A stretch of DNA of 64,000 nt from contig NZ_CP120361.1 in the NCBI RefSeq assembly GCF_029457495.1, forward strand, positions 4,542,001 through 4,606,000. Direction: 5' to 3'. How positions within the stretch are numbered: the first letter of the stretch is position 1; every line of letters starts with the position of its first letter. This DNA is from Chelativorans sp. AA-79 (GTDB lineage Bacteria > Pseudomonadota > Alphaproteobacteria > Rhizobiales > Rhizobiaceae). The notes under the pieces are model-generated. The model searched no databases. It was given only the letters and a program-made list of their open reading frames with translations, and had not been told where the DNA came from. The translations under genes were made by a program, and so were the position numbers. Positions 46,012-55,019 of this stretch are shown piece by piece.

Positions 46012-47325
46012 TCACCCGCGTGTCTGTGAGGCCGACTGCCTGGCAAAAAGCTTGCGGAACACCGGATAGATATCCGCGGGCCTGGCGATCCGCGTCATCT
46101 GGAAATTCGGCCACGCCTCGCCCACCGTGCGATAGGAGCGCCAGAGCGAGGTGCCGTTGTCTGTCGCCCCGAAAATCTCCGTCTCCCGCTCGTCGATGAT
46201 CTCCACATAGGCATAATACTGGCAAAGCTGCATCAACTCGTCACGCAGCATCGAGGCGCAGCGTTCCGAGTCGCCGGCAATGTTGTCGCCGTCGGAAGCC
46301 TGGGCGGCATAGATGTTCCACTCCCGGGAAGGATAGCGCTCGGCGATGACGCGCTGCATCTCCTCCAACGCCGTCGAGACGACGGTGCCGCCGCTCTGCG
46401 TTGAATAGAAGAACGTCTCCTCGTCAACCTCCCGCGCCTCGTGTGTGTGGCGGATGAAGATAATGTCGATACGCTCGTATCGCCGCTTGAGAAACAGGTG
46501 CAGCAGAACGAAAAAACGCTTCGCGAGATCCTTCTCACGTTCGCCCATGGAACTCGATACGTCCATAAGGCAGAACATCACGGCACTGGCATTCGGCAGA
46601 GGCTGCGGCTCGAAGCGGTTGAAGCGGATGTCGATCGGATCGACATAAGGGATGCGCTTGCGCTTGCGCTCCAGCCTCTCCAGTTCTTCGCGGAGCGCTT
46701 CGAGCCGCTGCTCGACTGCCCTTTGATTGGGTTTGGCCTCCAGTCCGGCGATCTCCTCCTCCAGCCGCTCCACCTCCTGTCGCCGGGGCCGGTGGAGAGC
46801 GATGCGGCGGCCATAGCTGTTGCGCATGGTGCGGCCGACATTGATGTTCGTCGGCGCCCCCGTCGTGGCGAAGCCCGCGCGACGCGGCTTGTAGGCAATG
46901 GCTTCCTTCAGGTTGAGCTTCACCATGTCGGGAAGCTCCAGATCCTCGAAAAAGAGGTCGAGGACCTCCTCGCGCGAAAGCACGAACTGGAAATCGTCGT
47001 CGCTCCCGCCCTGGCCCGCTCCGGAACGGCCGGCGCCGCCGGAGGCGCCGGGCTTTGGCAGACGGTCGCCCGGAGAGAACTCCTTATTTCCGGGCAGGAT
47101 GTACTGGCGCTCGCCGCTCGCCCTGTCGGGATGGAAGGTCGGCTCACTGGTGCCGCGCGCCGGCATCGGCACCCGGTGCTCGGTATCCACATCCGCGATC
47201 TTGCCGGCCTTCACCTGCTCCTTGATCGTCCGCTTCAGTTCCTCCCGCGCCCGTTTCAGGAAACGCTGCCTGTTGCCCAGGCTCTTGTCCTTGGGATTAA
47301 GCCGGCGATCGATATAAATCGGCAT
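46012..47325 (-). CDS. UPF0229/DUF444 protein (YeaH-like)
   Basis: 437 residues. N-terminal basic region (MPIYIDRRLNPKDKSLGNRQ), central coiled-coil-like part (about 190-225, rich in E, R and L), and a C-terminal von Willebrand factor A-like domain with the MIDAS-type DVSSSMGEREKDLAKRF near residue 260. No signal peptide. In this conserved trio it sits between the kinase and SpoVR; the biochemical role is unknown. It begins 18 bases after the prkA stop. Confidence 0.93.
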   Translation of the reverse strand: MPIYIDRRLNPKDKSLGNRQRFLKRAREELKRTIKEQVKAGKIADVDTEHRVPMPARGTSEPTFHPDRASGERQYILPGNKEFSPGDRLPKPGASGGAGRSGAGQGGSDDDFQFVLSREEVLDLFFEDLELPDMVKLNLKEAIAYKPRRAGFATTGAPTNINVGRTMRNSYGRRIALHRPRRQEVERLEEEIAGLEAKPNQRAVEQRLEALREELERLERKRKRIPYVDPIDIRFNRFEPQPLPNASAVMFCLMDVSSSMGEREKDLAKRFFVLLHLFLKRRYERIDIIFIRHTHEAREVDEETFFYSTQSGGTVVSTALEEMQRVIAERYPSREWNIYAAQASDGDNIAGDSERCASMLRDELMQLCQYYAYVEIIDERETEIFGATDNGTSLWRSYRTVGEAWPNFQMTRIARPADIYPVFRKLFARQSASQTRG

Positions 47326-47343
47326 CAGGTAACCCGCGCATCA

Positions 47344-49293
47344 TCAGCCCGCCTTGTTCACCCGCATATACCAGTCGACAAGGCGCCTGACCTGTCGTTC
47401 GGTATAGCCGCGCTCGACCATGCGCTGGACAAATTCCGCATGCTGCTTTTCGGTCTGGGAATCCTTTTTAGAACCGAAGCTGATCACCGGCAACAGATCC
47501 TCGACCTGGCCGAACATCCGCTTCTCGATCACCTCCCGCAATTTCTCATAGCTCGTCCAGGATGGATTGCGTCCATTGTTCTTGGCGCGCGCCCTCAGCG
47601 TGAACTTCACCACCTCATTGCGGAAATCCTTCGGATTGGCGATACCAGCCGGCTTCTCGATCTGCGACAATTCGCTGTCGAGCACCTGCCGGTTGAGAAT
47701 CTGGCCGGTGTCGGGATCCTTGAAGTCTTGGTCCTCCAGCCACGCATCGGCATAGGCGATGTAGCGGTCGAAGAGATTCTGCCCATACTCGCTGTAGGAT
47801 TCCAGATAGGCCTTCTGAATCTCGTGCCCGATGAACTCGGCATAGCGCGAGGCGAGCTCCGATTTGATGAAGTCGAGAAAGGCCGTTTCCTTCTCCTTCG
47901 GAAACTGCTCACGCTTGATCGCCTGCTCCAGGATGTACATCAGGTGGACAGGATCGGCCGCCACCTCCTTGGTATCGTAGTTGAATGTCTCCGAAAGCAC
48001 CTTGAAGGCGAAGCGCGTGCTGACGCCAGTCATGCCTTCATCGACACCTGCGGCATCGCGGTACTCCTGCACCGACTTCGCCTTGGGATCGATGTCCTTC
48101 AGATTCTCGCCGTCATAGACCCGCATCTTGGTATAGAGCGGCGAGTTCTCGTGCTCGCTTAGGCGGGTGGAGACGGTGAAGCGGCTCAGGATATCCAGCA
48201 CCTCAGGCGCACAGGGATTGCTGGCGAGTTCGCTTTCGCGCAGGAGTTTCTCGTAAATCTGCTTCTCCTCGGTGATCCGCAGGCAATAGGGAACCTTCAC
48301 CACGAGGATGCGGTCGAGGAAGGCTTCGTTGTTCTTGTTGTTCTTGAACTGCAGCCACTCCGATTCGTTGGAGTGGGCCACCACGATGCCCTGGTAGGGG
48401 AAGGCGCCGAAATTCTCAGTGCCATTGTAATTGCCTTCCTGGGTGGCGGTGAGCAACGGGTGCAGGACCTTGATCGGGGCCTTGAACATCTCGACGAATT
48501 CGAGCAGGCCCTGCGTGGTGCGGTTCAGGCCGCCGCTGTAGGAGTAAGCGTCCGGATCGGCCTGGCTGTAGTTCTCGAGCTGGCGGATATCGACCTTGCC
48601 GACCAGCGAGGAGACGTCCTGGTTGTTCTCGTCGCCCGGTTCGGTCTTGGCGATACCGATCTGGCGCAGCCGCGAGGGCGCCAGCTTGACCACGCTGAAC
48701 TTGGAGATGTCGCCGCCCACTTCATCCAGGCGCTTCGCCGCCCATGGCGAGATGAGGCCAGTCAGCCTTCGCCGGGCGATCCCGTATTTGTCCTCCAGAA
48801 GATCGGCCATGCGATCGGGATGGAAGAGCCCGAGCGGGGATTCGAAGATCGGGCTGACCTTGCCGTTAACGGAGAGTGTATAGATCGGGCGCTGCTCCAT
48901 CAGCTTCTTGAGCCGCTCGGCAAGCGACGACTTGCCGCCACCCACCGGACCCAGCAGGTAGAGGATCTGCTTGCGTTCCTCCAGCCCCTGGGCGGCGTAT
49001 CGGAAGTAGCCCACGATCCGCTCGATCGTGTCTTCCATGCCGTAGAAATCCGCGAAGGCCGGATAGATCTTTATCGTCCGGTTCGCGAAAATCCGGCCCA
49101 GCCGCTCGTCCGCGCTGGTGTCGATCAGAGTGGGCTCCCCGATCGCATCCACCATCCGCTCGGCGGCGGTGGCATACATGGATTTGTCATCTCGGCAGGC
49201 GAGGAGATATTCTTGCAGGCTCATCTCCTCTCGAGCCGTGCTGGTGTAAATCTCCGAAAAGAGATCAAAGACGTCAGATTCGCTCCTGTGCAT
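47344..49293 (-). CDS. prkA: PrkA-family serine protein kinase (YeaG-like)
   Basis: 649 residues, the usual PrkA length. An AAA+-type N-terminal domain with Walker A GPVGGGKS at 115-122, then the PrkA-specific C-terminal kinase-like region. Start ATG 49293 follows GGAGAAGGTGCG; the longer open frame upstream has no support. Proteins of this family act in stationary-phase, nitrogen and stress responses and can have kinase or protease-like activity. The promoter at 49362-49386 suggests control by the general stress response sigma factor. Confidence 0.93.
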   Translation of the reverse strand: MHRSESDVFDLFSEIYTSTAREEMSLQEYLLACRDDKSMYATAAERMVDAIGEPTLIDTSADERLGRIFANRTIKIYPAFADFYGMEDTIERIVGYFRYAAQGLEERKQILYLLGPVGGGKSSLAERLKKLMEQRPIYTLSVNGKVSPIFESPLGLFHPDRMADLLEDKYGIARRRLTGLISPWAAKRLDEVGGDISKFSVVKLAPSRLRQIGIAKTEPGDENNQDVSSLVGKVDIRQLENYSQADPDAYSYSGGLNRTTQGLLEFVEMFKAPIKVLHPLLTATQEGNYNGTENFGAFPYQGIVVAHSNESEWLQFKNNKNNEAFLDRILVVKVPYCLRITEEKQIYEKLLRESELASNPCAPEVLDILSRFTVSTRLSEHENSPLYTKMRVYDGENLKDIDPKAKSVQEYRDAAGVDEGMTGVSTRFAFKVLSETFNYDTKEVAADPVHLMYILEQAIKREQFPKEKETAFLDFIKSELASRYAEFIGHEIQKAYLESYSEYGQNLFDRYIAYADAWLEDQDFKDPDTGQILNRQVLDSELSQIEKPAGIANPKDFRNEVVKFTLRARAKNNGRNPSWTSYEKLREVIEKRMFGQVEDLLPVISFGSKKDSQTEKQHAEFVQRMVERGYTERQVRRLVDWYMRVNKAG

Positions 49294-49619
49294 CGCACCT
49301 TCTCCCGACAGGCCGGTTGGTTGCAACGGAGATCGCTGCCTGTCGGCTCCTGCTTGGAGTGAACGGTTTCCCCCACCCAAAGTTCCTTGTGGAACCTCGA
49401 AAGCCAGCTATCCGTGCATTGCCGTAGGCGATCGCCATTGAAGTCAGACGATAACACGCCCCAACGATTGAAGCTCGGCCGTTTAGCACCCCCGCACTTA
49501 CGTGGTGCGGTTGTCCCCCATTATTATCCCGAAATCTTTGACGCGAATGCGGCTACGGCAAATTTCTTCGATTAAAATTGCGCTTTATCTTACGCTGCCT
49601 TTCGCGCCCGCCGGTCGAA
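49294..49619. other. Non-coding region between prkA and the DMT exporter
   Basis: 326 bases with no credible gene: open frames here are short, lack ribosome binding sites and show no family resemblance. It holds the prkA leader and EcfG-type promoter (49362-49386) on the left and an AT-richer stretch (about 49505-49590) on the right, just downstream of the exporter stop. No clear hairpin was found for the exporter transcript. Confidence 0.7.
49362..49386 (-). promoter_or_regulatory. EcfG-type (general stress response) promoter for the prkA operon
   Basis: On the minus strand, GGAAC at 49386-49382 and CGTT at 49365-49362 are separated by 16 bases. This is the GGAAC-N16/17-CGTT consensus of alphaproteobacterial EcfG sigma factors. 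The predicted transcript start is about 60 bases upstream of the prkA ATG, a sensible leader length. Confidence 0.75.
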
Positions 49620-50507
49620 TCACCTCGACAGGTTCGATGGCCGTCTCCGCGCCGTTCTTCTGGCGGCCGCCACGCAGAGGATCACCCCGAAGGTCACGGC
49701 AAGCATCAGCGGGGTTACCGTTTCTCCAAGGAGAACGCCGGCCATGCAGAGGCCGAAGAATGGCTGGAGCAGCTGCAGTTGCCCGACAGCGGCGATGCCA
49801 CCCTGCGCCAGACCACGGTACCAGAAGACGAAGCCGATGAGCATGCTGAAGAGCGAGACATAGGCGAGGCCGATCCAGGCCGGCTCGCCGATTCCCTCGA
49901 AAGTGGGCGGTCGTGTATAGACCGCCAGCACAATCATGACCGGCAGCGAAAGGACCAGGGACCAGGAAATCACCTGCCAGCCCCCGAGCCTGCGGGAGAG
50001 TTTCGCCCCCTCCGCATAGCCGAGACCGCAGACGATGATGGCGGCAAGCATCAACAGATCGCCCGCCGGAGACGCGGAAAACCCTTGGGCGACCGCAAAG
50101 CCCAAGACGAGGAGCGTGCCGAGAACCGAAAAAATCCAGAAGGCGGGGCGGGGTCGCTCGCCCGCGCGCAGAACGCCGAAGATCGCCGTCATGAGCGGCA
50201 GCAGGCCGATGAACACGATGGAGTGGGCGGAGGTGAGATGTTCCAGCGCAAGTGCCGTGAGCAAGGGAAAGCCAAGCACCACGCCGAAAGCCACGATCAT
50301 GAGTGACTGGAGATCGCTTTTTGCCGGCCACTTCTCGCGAAAGGCGAGAAGCAGCGCCGCGGCCGGGATGCCGGCGATGGCCGCCCGTGCGACCGTCAGG
50401 AAAACCGGATCGAAATCCATCACGGCGACACGCGTGGCAGGCAGCGAGCCGCTGAAAATGAGGACGCCGAGAAATCCGTTGATCCAGCCGCTGGCAGCCT
50501 TGTCCAT
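49620..50507 (-). CDS. DMT-superfamily (EamA) exporter
   Basis: 295 residues, ten predicted membrane segments in two EamA repeats; the second repeat begins near GDLLMLAAIIVCGLGYAEGAK. Motifs GVLIFSGSLPATRVAV, LTSAHSIVFIGLLPLMTAIFG and QLLQPFFGLCMAGVLLGETVTP are typical. ATG 50507 was chosen because a GGAG-type site precedes it; a longer in-frame start at 50582 has no such site. It is divergent from a MocR regulator, a common pairing in which the regulator controls the exporter, often for amino acids or vitamins. Cargo unknown. Confidence 0.88.
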   Translation of the reverse strand: MDKAASGWINGFLGVLIFSGSLPATRVAVMDFDPVFLTVARAAIAGIPAAALLLAFREKWPAKSDLQSLMIVAFGVVLGFPLLTALALEHLTSAHSIVFIGLLPLMTAIFGVLRAGERPRPAFWIFSVLGTLLVLGFAVAQGFSASPAGDLLMLAAIIVCGLGYAEGAKLSRRLGGWQVISWSLVLSLPVMIVLAVYTRPPTFEGIGEPAWIGLAYVSLFSMLIGFVFWYRGLAQGGIAAVGQLQLLQPFFGLCMAGVLLGETVTPLMLAVTFGVILCVAAARRTARRRPSNLSR

Positions 50508-50614
50508 CCGCACGCTCCGAAAGCTTTCCTCCCAATGGGACGCGGGCGATGGCTTTTCCAGAGACAGGGCAGTACAATTCAAGAAAACTGTTATGCCCGC
50601 CAGAGCCGTACGGA

Positions 50615-52012
50615 ATGGACCAGCGCCTCACCAAAGGCAGCGCTACGCTCGTTGCCGCCGTCATGGAGACGATCAAGAGCCGCATCGCCGCGCGCACCCT
50701 CCTGCCGGGCGCGCGCCTTCCTTCAGTCCGGGCCTTCGCCAGGACGATGCAGGTTTCGAAATCGACGGTGGTTGAAGCCTATGACCGGCTCGCAGCCGAA
50801 GGCATCATCCGCTCGCGGCCGGGTTCCGGGTTCTTTGTGACGGCTCCCGTGGCGCCGCTTTCGCTCGCGGAGATCGGCCCGAAACTCGACCGCGAGATCG
50901 ATCCGCTTTGGATTTCGCGTCAGTCGCTTCAGACGAGCGACGAGGTCCTGAAACCGGGTTGCGGCTGGCTACCAGCGTCATGGATGCCGGGGGAAGGGTT
51001 GCGCCGGGCGCTGCGGGGCCTTTCCCGCGCAGAGGAATCCACACTCACGGACTATGGCACCCCGCTCGGGCTGCCGGCCTTGCGCACCCTCCTCTCCCGC
51101 CGCATGGCGGAGCACGGCATCGAAGCCGCACCGGAGCAGATCATCCTCACCGAATCGGGAACCCAGGCCATAGACCTTCTCTGCCGGTTCCTGATCGAGC
51201 CCGGCGACACGGTGATCGTCGACGACCCCTGCTACTTCAATTTTCATGCCCTGCTGCGGGCGCACCGGGCGAAGGTGATCGGCGTCCCGTTCACGCCGCA
51301 AGGCCCCGACGTGGCGCTATTCGCCCAGACAGTGCGGGAACACCGGCCCCGGCTCTACATCACCAATTCCGCCTTGCAGAATCCGACGGGCGCCACGCTC
51401 TCCCCGGTGGTCGCCCATCGCGTCCTGAAGCTGGCGGAGGAGGCGGGGCTGACGATCATCGAGGATGATATCTTCGCCGATTTCGAGATCAGTCCCGCGC
51501 CGCGGCTCGCCGCCTTCGACGGGCTGGAGCGGGTTGTCCATATCGGCAGCTTTTCCAAGACTCTCTCGGCCTCGGTGCGCTGCGGCTTCATCGCGGCACC
51601 GCGTGACTGGGTCGAAGATCTGGCAGATCTGAAGGTCGCCACGACCTTCGGCGGCGGGCGGCTCGCGGCCGAACTCGTGCTCGCCCTGCTCCGCGACGGC
51701 ACCTATCGCAAGCATATCGAAGCCCTGCGTCTGCGCCTTGCCCATGGCATGGAAGACACCATCGCACGGCTCGAGCCGTTGGGCATCCGGCCGTGGCTGA
51801 AACCTCAGGCCGGGCTCTTCCTGTGGTGCAGGCTTCCCGAGGACGTCGACGCCAGGGCGGTGGCGCGGCGAGCCCTGGCGGAAAACGTGGTGCTTGCGCC
51901 CGGCAACGCTTTCAGCCTTTCGCAATCGGCCGGCGGGTTCCTGCGCTTCAATGTGGCTCAGTCATCCGACGAGCGAATCTATGCGGTTCTCCAGAGGGCC
52001 ATGCATTTCTGA
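50615..52012 (+). CDS. MocR-type regulator (GntR HTH plus aminotransferase fold)
   Basis: 465 residues. A GntR winged HTH (about 10-75: LLPGARLPSVRAFARTMQVSKST; EGIIRSRPGSGFFV) is followed by a class-I aminotransferase domain with the PLP lysine in IGSFSKTLSASVRCG. ATG 50615 fits the HTH start, although the preceding CGGA is weak; an in-frame ATG 50549 overlaps the exporter's promoter side. PLP or an amino compound is the probable effector. It is divergent from the exporter at 49620. Confidence 0.9.
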   Translation: MDQRLTKGSATLVAAVMETIKSRIAARTLLPGARLPSVRAFARTMQVSKSTVVEAYDRLAAEGIIRSRPGSGFFVTAPVAPLSLAEIGPKLDREIDPLWISRQSLQTSDEVLKPGCGWLPASWMPGEGLRRALRGLSRAEESTLTDYGTPLGLPALRTLLSRRMAEHGIEAAPEQIILTESGTQAIDLLCRFLIEPGDTVIVDDPCYFNFHALLRAHRAKVIGVPFTPQGPDVALFAQTVREHRPRLYITNSALQNPTGATLSPVVAHRVLKLAEEAGLTIIEDDIFADFEISPAPRLAAFDGLERVVHIGSFSKTLSASVRCGFIAAPRDWVEDLADLKVATTFGGGRLAAELVLALLRDGTYRKHIEALRLRLAHGMEDTIARLEPLGIRPWLKPQAGLFLWCRLPEDVDARAVARRALAENVVLAPGNAFSLSQSAGGFLRFNVAQSSDERIYAVLQRAMHF

Positions 52013-52021
52013 GGAGGACGC

Positions 52022-52909
52022 CTACTCCTCCGGAGCAAACACCGAGATCGCCTTGGGGTGCACCTTGAAATGCGCCGGCGTGGAGGTGACGATCTCCCCA
52101 TCGGCATTGACGGGCATCGGCTCAGCCGTCTCGATGTCGAACTCCACGCACTTCGCGGTGCGGACCTCGTTCCACGCTCCGTGCTTTCCGGAGCGGAAGG
52201 AGCGCAGCATCAACGCCAGCTTCCAGAGGTTCTTCATTTCCAGACTGTAGAGATCGAGATGGCCGTCATCGATCTCGGCGTTCTCCTGCACGACGTTACC
52301 GCCCCCGTAGTGCCGCCCGTTGCCCACCGCGATCTGGTAGGTGTCGACTTCGATCGACAGTCCCTTCTCCAAAATTCGCGCCTTGAAGTGCCCGGCTTTG
52401 GCGAGCACCTTGAGTGCGGCCAACGCATAACCGAGACGGCCGAAGCGCTTCTTGAGCATCGGGTCGAGGTCTTGGGCGAGATCGCTGCTGAGCCCGATGC
52501 TCGCCACGTTGAAGAAGGCATGCCCATTCACGGTGCCCATATCCACCAGGCGCGTAGCGCCGCGGGCGATGACGTCGGCCGCCCCCGTCAGTTCCATCGG
52601 AATGTCGAGGGTCCGCGCAAGGTCGTTCGCCGTACCGAGCGGGATGATGCCCATCGGCAAGCCGCTTTCCATCACCGCCATGGCCGCCGAGGAAACGGAG
52701 CCGTCACCACCGCCCACGACGATCAGATCCGCCCGGTCGCGCAGGCGCACGATGTCGCGGGCGATCTCGGGAAGCGCCTCGAAGGGTTCGAGCGTAACCG
52801 AAAGGCCCGCCCGTTCCAGCCTGCCTATGACGGGATCGATCGCCTCCTGACCGCGGCGCGACTTGGTGTTGATCAGAAGGAGGGCGCGTCTTCTCTCGGT
52901 CTTGTCCAT
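52022..52909 (-). CDS. Diacylglycerol/lipid kinase family protein (YegS-like)
   Basis: 295 residues of the DAGK-catalytic fold: nucleotide-binding VGGGDGSVSSAAM near residue 65 and IPLGTANDLARTL near 90, with the C-terminal beta-sandwich (YSLEMKNLWKLALMLRSF; NADGEIV). It phosphorylates a lipid such as diacylglycerol, phosphatidylglycerol or a sphingoid base; YegS itself is a phosphatidylglycerol kinase. Convergent with the MocR gene (9-base gap); not part of the ABC operon, which ends 186 bases away. Confidence 0.92.
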   Translation of the reverse strand: MDKTERRRALLLINTKSRRGQEAIDPVIGRLERAGLSVTLEPFEALPEIARDIVRLRDRADLIVVGGGDGSVSSAAMAVMESGLPMGIIPLGTANDLARTLDIPMELTGAADVIARGATRLVDMGTVNGHAFFNVASIGLSSDLAQDLDPMLKKRFGRLGYALAALKVLAKAGHFKARILEKGLSIEVDTYQIAVGNGRHYGGGNVVQENAEIDDGHLDLYSLEMKNLWKLALMLRSFRSGKHGAWNEVRTAKCVEFDIETAEPMPVNADGEIVTSTPAHFKVHPKAISVFAPEE

Positions 52910-53095
52910 TTATCCCCGGCATCAACATTGCAGCGCAGCGCAAATAGGGTGCCGTGTTGCCGATTTCGACATTGATGAAGCCGATTCCGGGGCGCCTGAG
53001 ATTAATTCTTCGTAATGAACAGAGGACCGCAGCCGGAAGTCCCCGCAGCGGCAGCGGCCGAGATTTTCGCTCCGGCACGGGTTCAGCCGGTGCTT

Positions 53096-53986
53096 CTACT
53101 CCTTCACGGCTCCTGTCATCGAGGAGACGTAGTAGTCGACGAAGAAGGAATAGAGGATCACCACCGGCAGCGATCCGAAGAGCGCGCCCGCCATCAGTGC
53201 CCCCCATTCGAAGATATCGCCACGCACGAGCTCCGTCAGCACGCCAACCGGCACGGTCTTGTTTTCCGAGGACTGGATGAAGGTGAGCGCATAGATGAAC
53301 TCGTTCCACGAGAGAGTGAAAGCGAAGATGCCAGCGGAGATCAGGCCGGGAACGGCCAGCGGCAGGATGATCTTCGTCAGGATCTGCCAGCGCGAGGCGC
53401 CGTCGACCAGCGCGCTTTCCTCAAGCTCGAAGGGAATTGAGCGGAAATAGCCCATCAGCAGCCAGGTGCAGAAGGGGATGAGGAAGGTCGGATAGGTGAA
53501 GATGAGCGCCAGCTTGGTATCGTAGATACCGAACTTGAAGACGATATAGGCGAGTGGGATGAACAGAATCGACGGCGGCACCAGATAGGCGAGGAAAATT
53601 AGCAGCCCGACCGGCCGCGCACCGGTGAAGCGGATGCGCTCGATCGCATAGGCCGCGAAGACGGAGGCCGCGATCGAAAGCACCGTCGAGGCCACCGCGA
53701 CATACATGGTGTTGACCAGCCAACCCGGATAGGAGGTCTCGAAAAAGAGATAGCGGATGTGATCGAGCGTCGGCCGCACGACCCAGAACGGGCTGTAATT
53801 GCTGTAGTCGGTCAGCTGCGCGTTCGGCTTGATGGCCGTGATCGCCATCCAGTAGAACGGGAACAGGAGCACGAAGACGAAGAGCGCCAGCGGAAGATAA
53901 AGCACCACAAGCCGACGCGGCAGCCGGTTCAGATAGCTCATGCCCTCACTGGTGTCGGTCAGGACTTCGGTCTGCGATTGCGACAT
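53096..53986 (-). CDS. ABC sugar permease, MalG type (third importer)
   Basis: 296 residues, six membrane helices (VLYLPLALFVFVLLFPFYWM first). EAA loop: EESALVDGASRWQILTKIILP. ATG 53986 follows TAGGAGG, which overlaps the previous gene's stop; a frame open further upstream has no site. Partner of the MalF-type permease at 53997 in a CUT1 importer. Confidence 0.92.
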   Translation of the reverse strand: MSQSQTEVLTDTSEGMSYLNRLPRRLVVLYLPLALFVFVLLFPFYWMAITAIKPNAQLTDYSNYSPFWVVRPTLDHIRYLFFETSYPGWLVNTMYVAVASTVLSIAASVFAAYAIERIRFTGARPVGLLIFLAYLVPPSILFIPLAYIVFKFGIYDTKLALIFTYPTFLIPFCTWLLMGYFRSIPFELEESALVDGASRWQILTKIILPLAVPGLISAGIFAFTLSWNEFIYALTFIQSSENKTVPVGVLTELVRGDIFEWGALMAGALFGSLPVVILYSFFVDYYVSSMTGAVKE

Positions 53987-53996
53987 TTGCCGCCTC

Positions 53997-54929
53997 CTAA
54001 TCCTGGCCGCCCTGCTGCCATTTGCGGCGTTGCAGGCCAAAGAAGCTGAACATGATGGCTGCGAGCAGGAACGGGATCATGGCGACCGCGATGGCCGCCC
54101 CTTCCCCGAGCTGACCGCCCGGTATGGCGCGCTGGAACGAGAGCGTGGCCATCAGATGCGTGGCGTTCACCGGCCCGCCCTTGGTGAGCACATAGATGAG
54201 CTGGAAGTCGGTGAAGGTGAAGAGAACCGAGAAGGTCATCACCACCGCGATGATCGGCGTGAGCATGGGAAGCGTCACATAGCGGAAGCGCTGCCAACCC
54301 GTGGCGCCATCAAGCGACGCCGCCTCCTGCAGAGACTGCGGGATGGTCTGGAGCCCGGCCAGCAGGCAGATGGCGACGAAGGGTATGCCACGCCAGACAT
54401 TGGCGGCGATCACAGAGGCCCGTGCGTTGTTCGGACTGCCGAGGAAATTGATCGGACTGTCGATGATGCCGAGCTGTATCAGCGACCAGGAAATGATCGA
54501 GAACTGGGAATCGTAGATCCACCAGAAGGCAAGCGCCGATAAAACGGTCGGCACCACCCATGGCAGCAGGACGATGGCGCGCAGGATGGACTTGAAGGGC
54601 AGCTTCTCGTTGAGGAGCAAAGCCAGCCAGAGGCCCAGCCCGAATTTCAACACCGAGGCCACGACCGTATAGAGAAGCGTGTTGAAGACCGACAGCCAGA
54701 AGACGGAATCGCGCGAGAGAAACTCATAATTCTCCAGCCCGATGAAGATGCCGTCGCGGCCGATGCGCGTGTCGGTGAAGCCGAGCCAGACCCCGAGGCC
54801 GAGCGGATAGGTCAGAAAACAGACGAGAAAAACCGCCGCCGGCAGCATGAACAGGAAGGCAAGCACGTTGCCATTCTGCATGAAGGCGGAAAGCGTAAGG
54901 CGAGGCGCTTCGGGCGATATGGTGGACAT
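53997..54929 (-). CDS. ABC sugar permease, MalF type (third importer)
   Basis: 310 residues with six helices starting LAFLFMLPAAVFLVCFL. The EAA loop QEAASLDGATGWQRFRYVTLP lies near residue 220. Start ATG 54929 follows GGAGAATGCG. A hairpin at 54959-54986 separates it from the binding-protein gene. Confidence 0.92.
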   Translation of the reverse strand: MSTISPEAPRLTLSAFMQNGNVLAFLFMLPAAVFLVCFLTYPLGLGVWLGFTDTRIGRDGIFIGLENYEFLSRDSVFWLSVFNTLLYTVVASVLKFGLGLWLALLLNEKLPFKSILRAIVLLPWVVPTVLSALAFWWIYDSQFSIISWSLIQLGIIDSPINFLGSPNNARASVIAANVWRGIPFVAICLLAGLQTIPQSLQEAASLDGATGWQRFRYVTLPMLTPIIAVVMTFSVLFTFTDFQLIYVLTKGGPVNATHLMATLSFQRAIPGGQLGEGAAIAVAMIPFLLAAIMFSFFGLQRRKWQQGGQD

Positions 54930-54958
54930 CGCATTCTCCGGCCGGATTGGAAGTCGGC

Positions 54959-54986
54959 GCACCGGCATCCAAGGGGATGCCGGTGC
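54959..54986 (-). promoter_or_regulatory. Intercistronic hairpin between binding protein and permease
   Basis: A perfect 12-bp stem GCACCGGCATCC/GGATGCCGGTGC with a 4-base loop, in the 90-base gap between the binding-protein stop and the permease start. No T run. Same position and form as the elements at 11907 and 31942. Confidence 0.72.
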
Positions 54987-55019
54987 AGACCCGATCAGGG
55001 CTTCGCAGGAAGGCTGCCG

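Noticed and set aside
49387..49575. A 62-codon plus-strand frame in the gap between prkA and the exporter
   Set aside because: No ribosome binding site, no recognisable motif, and it overlaps the likely prkA promoter.
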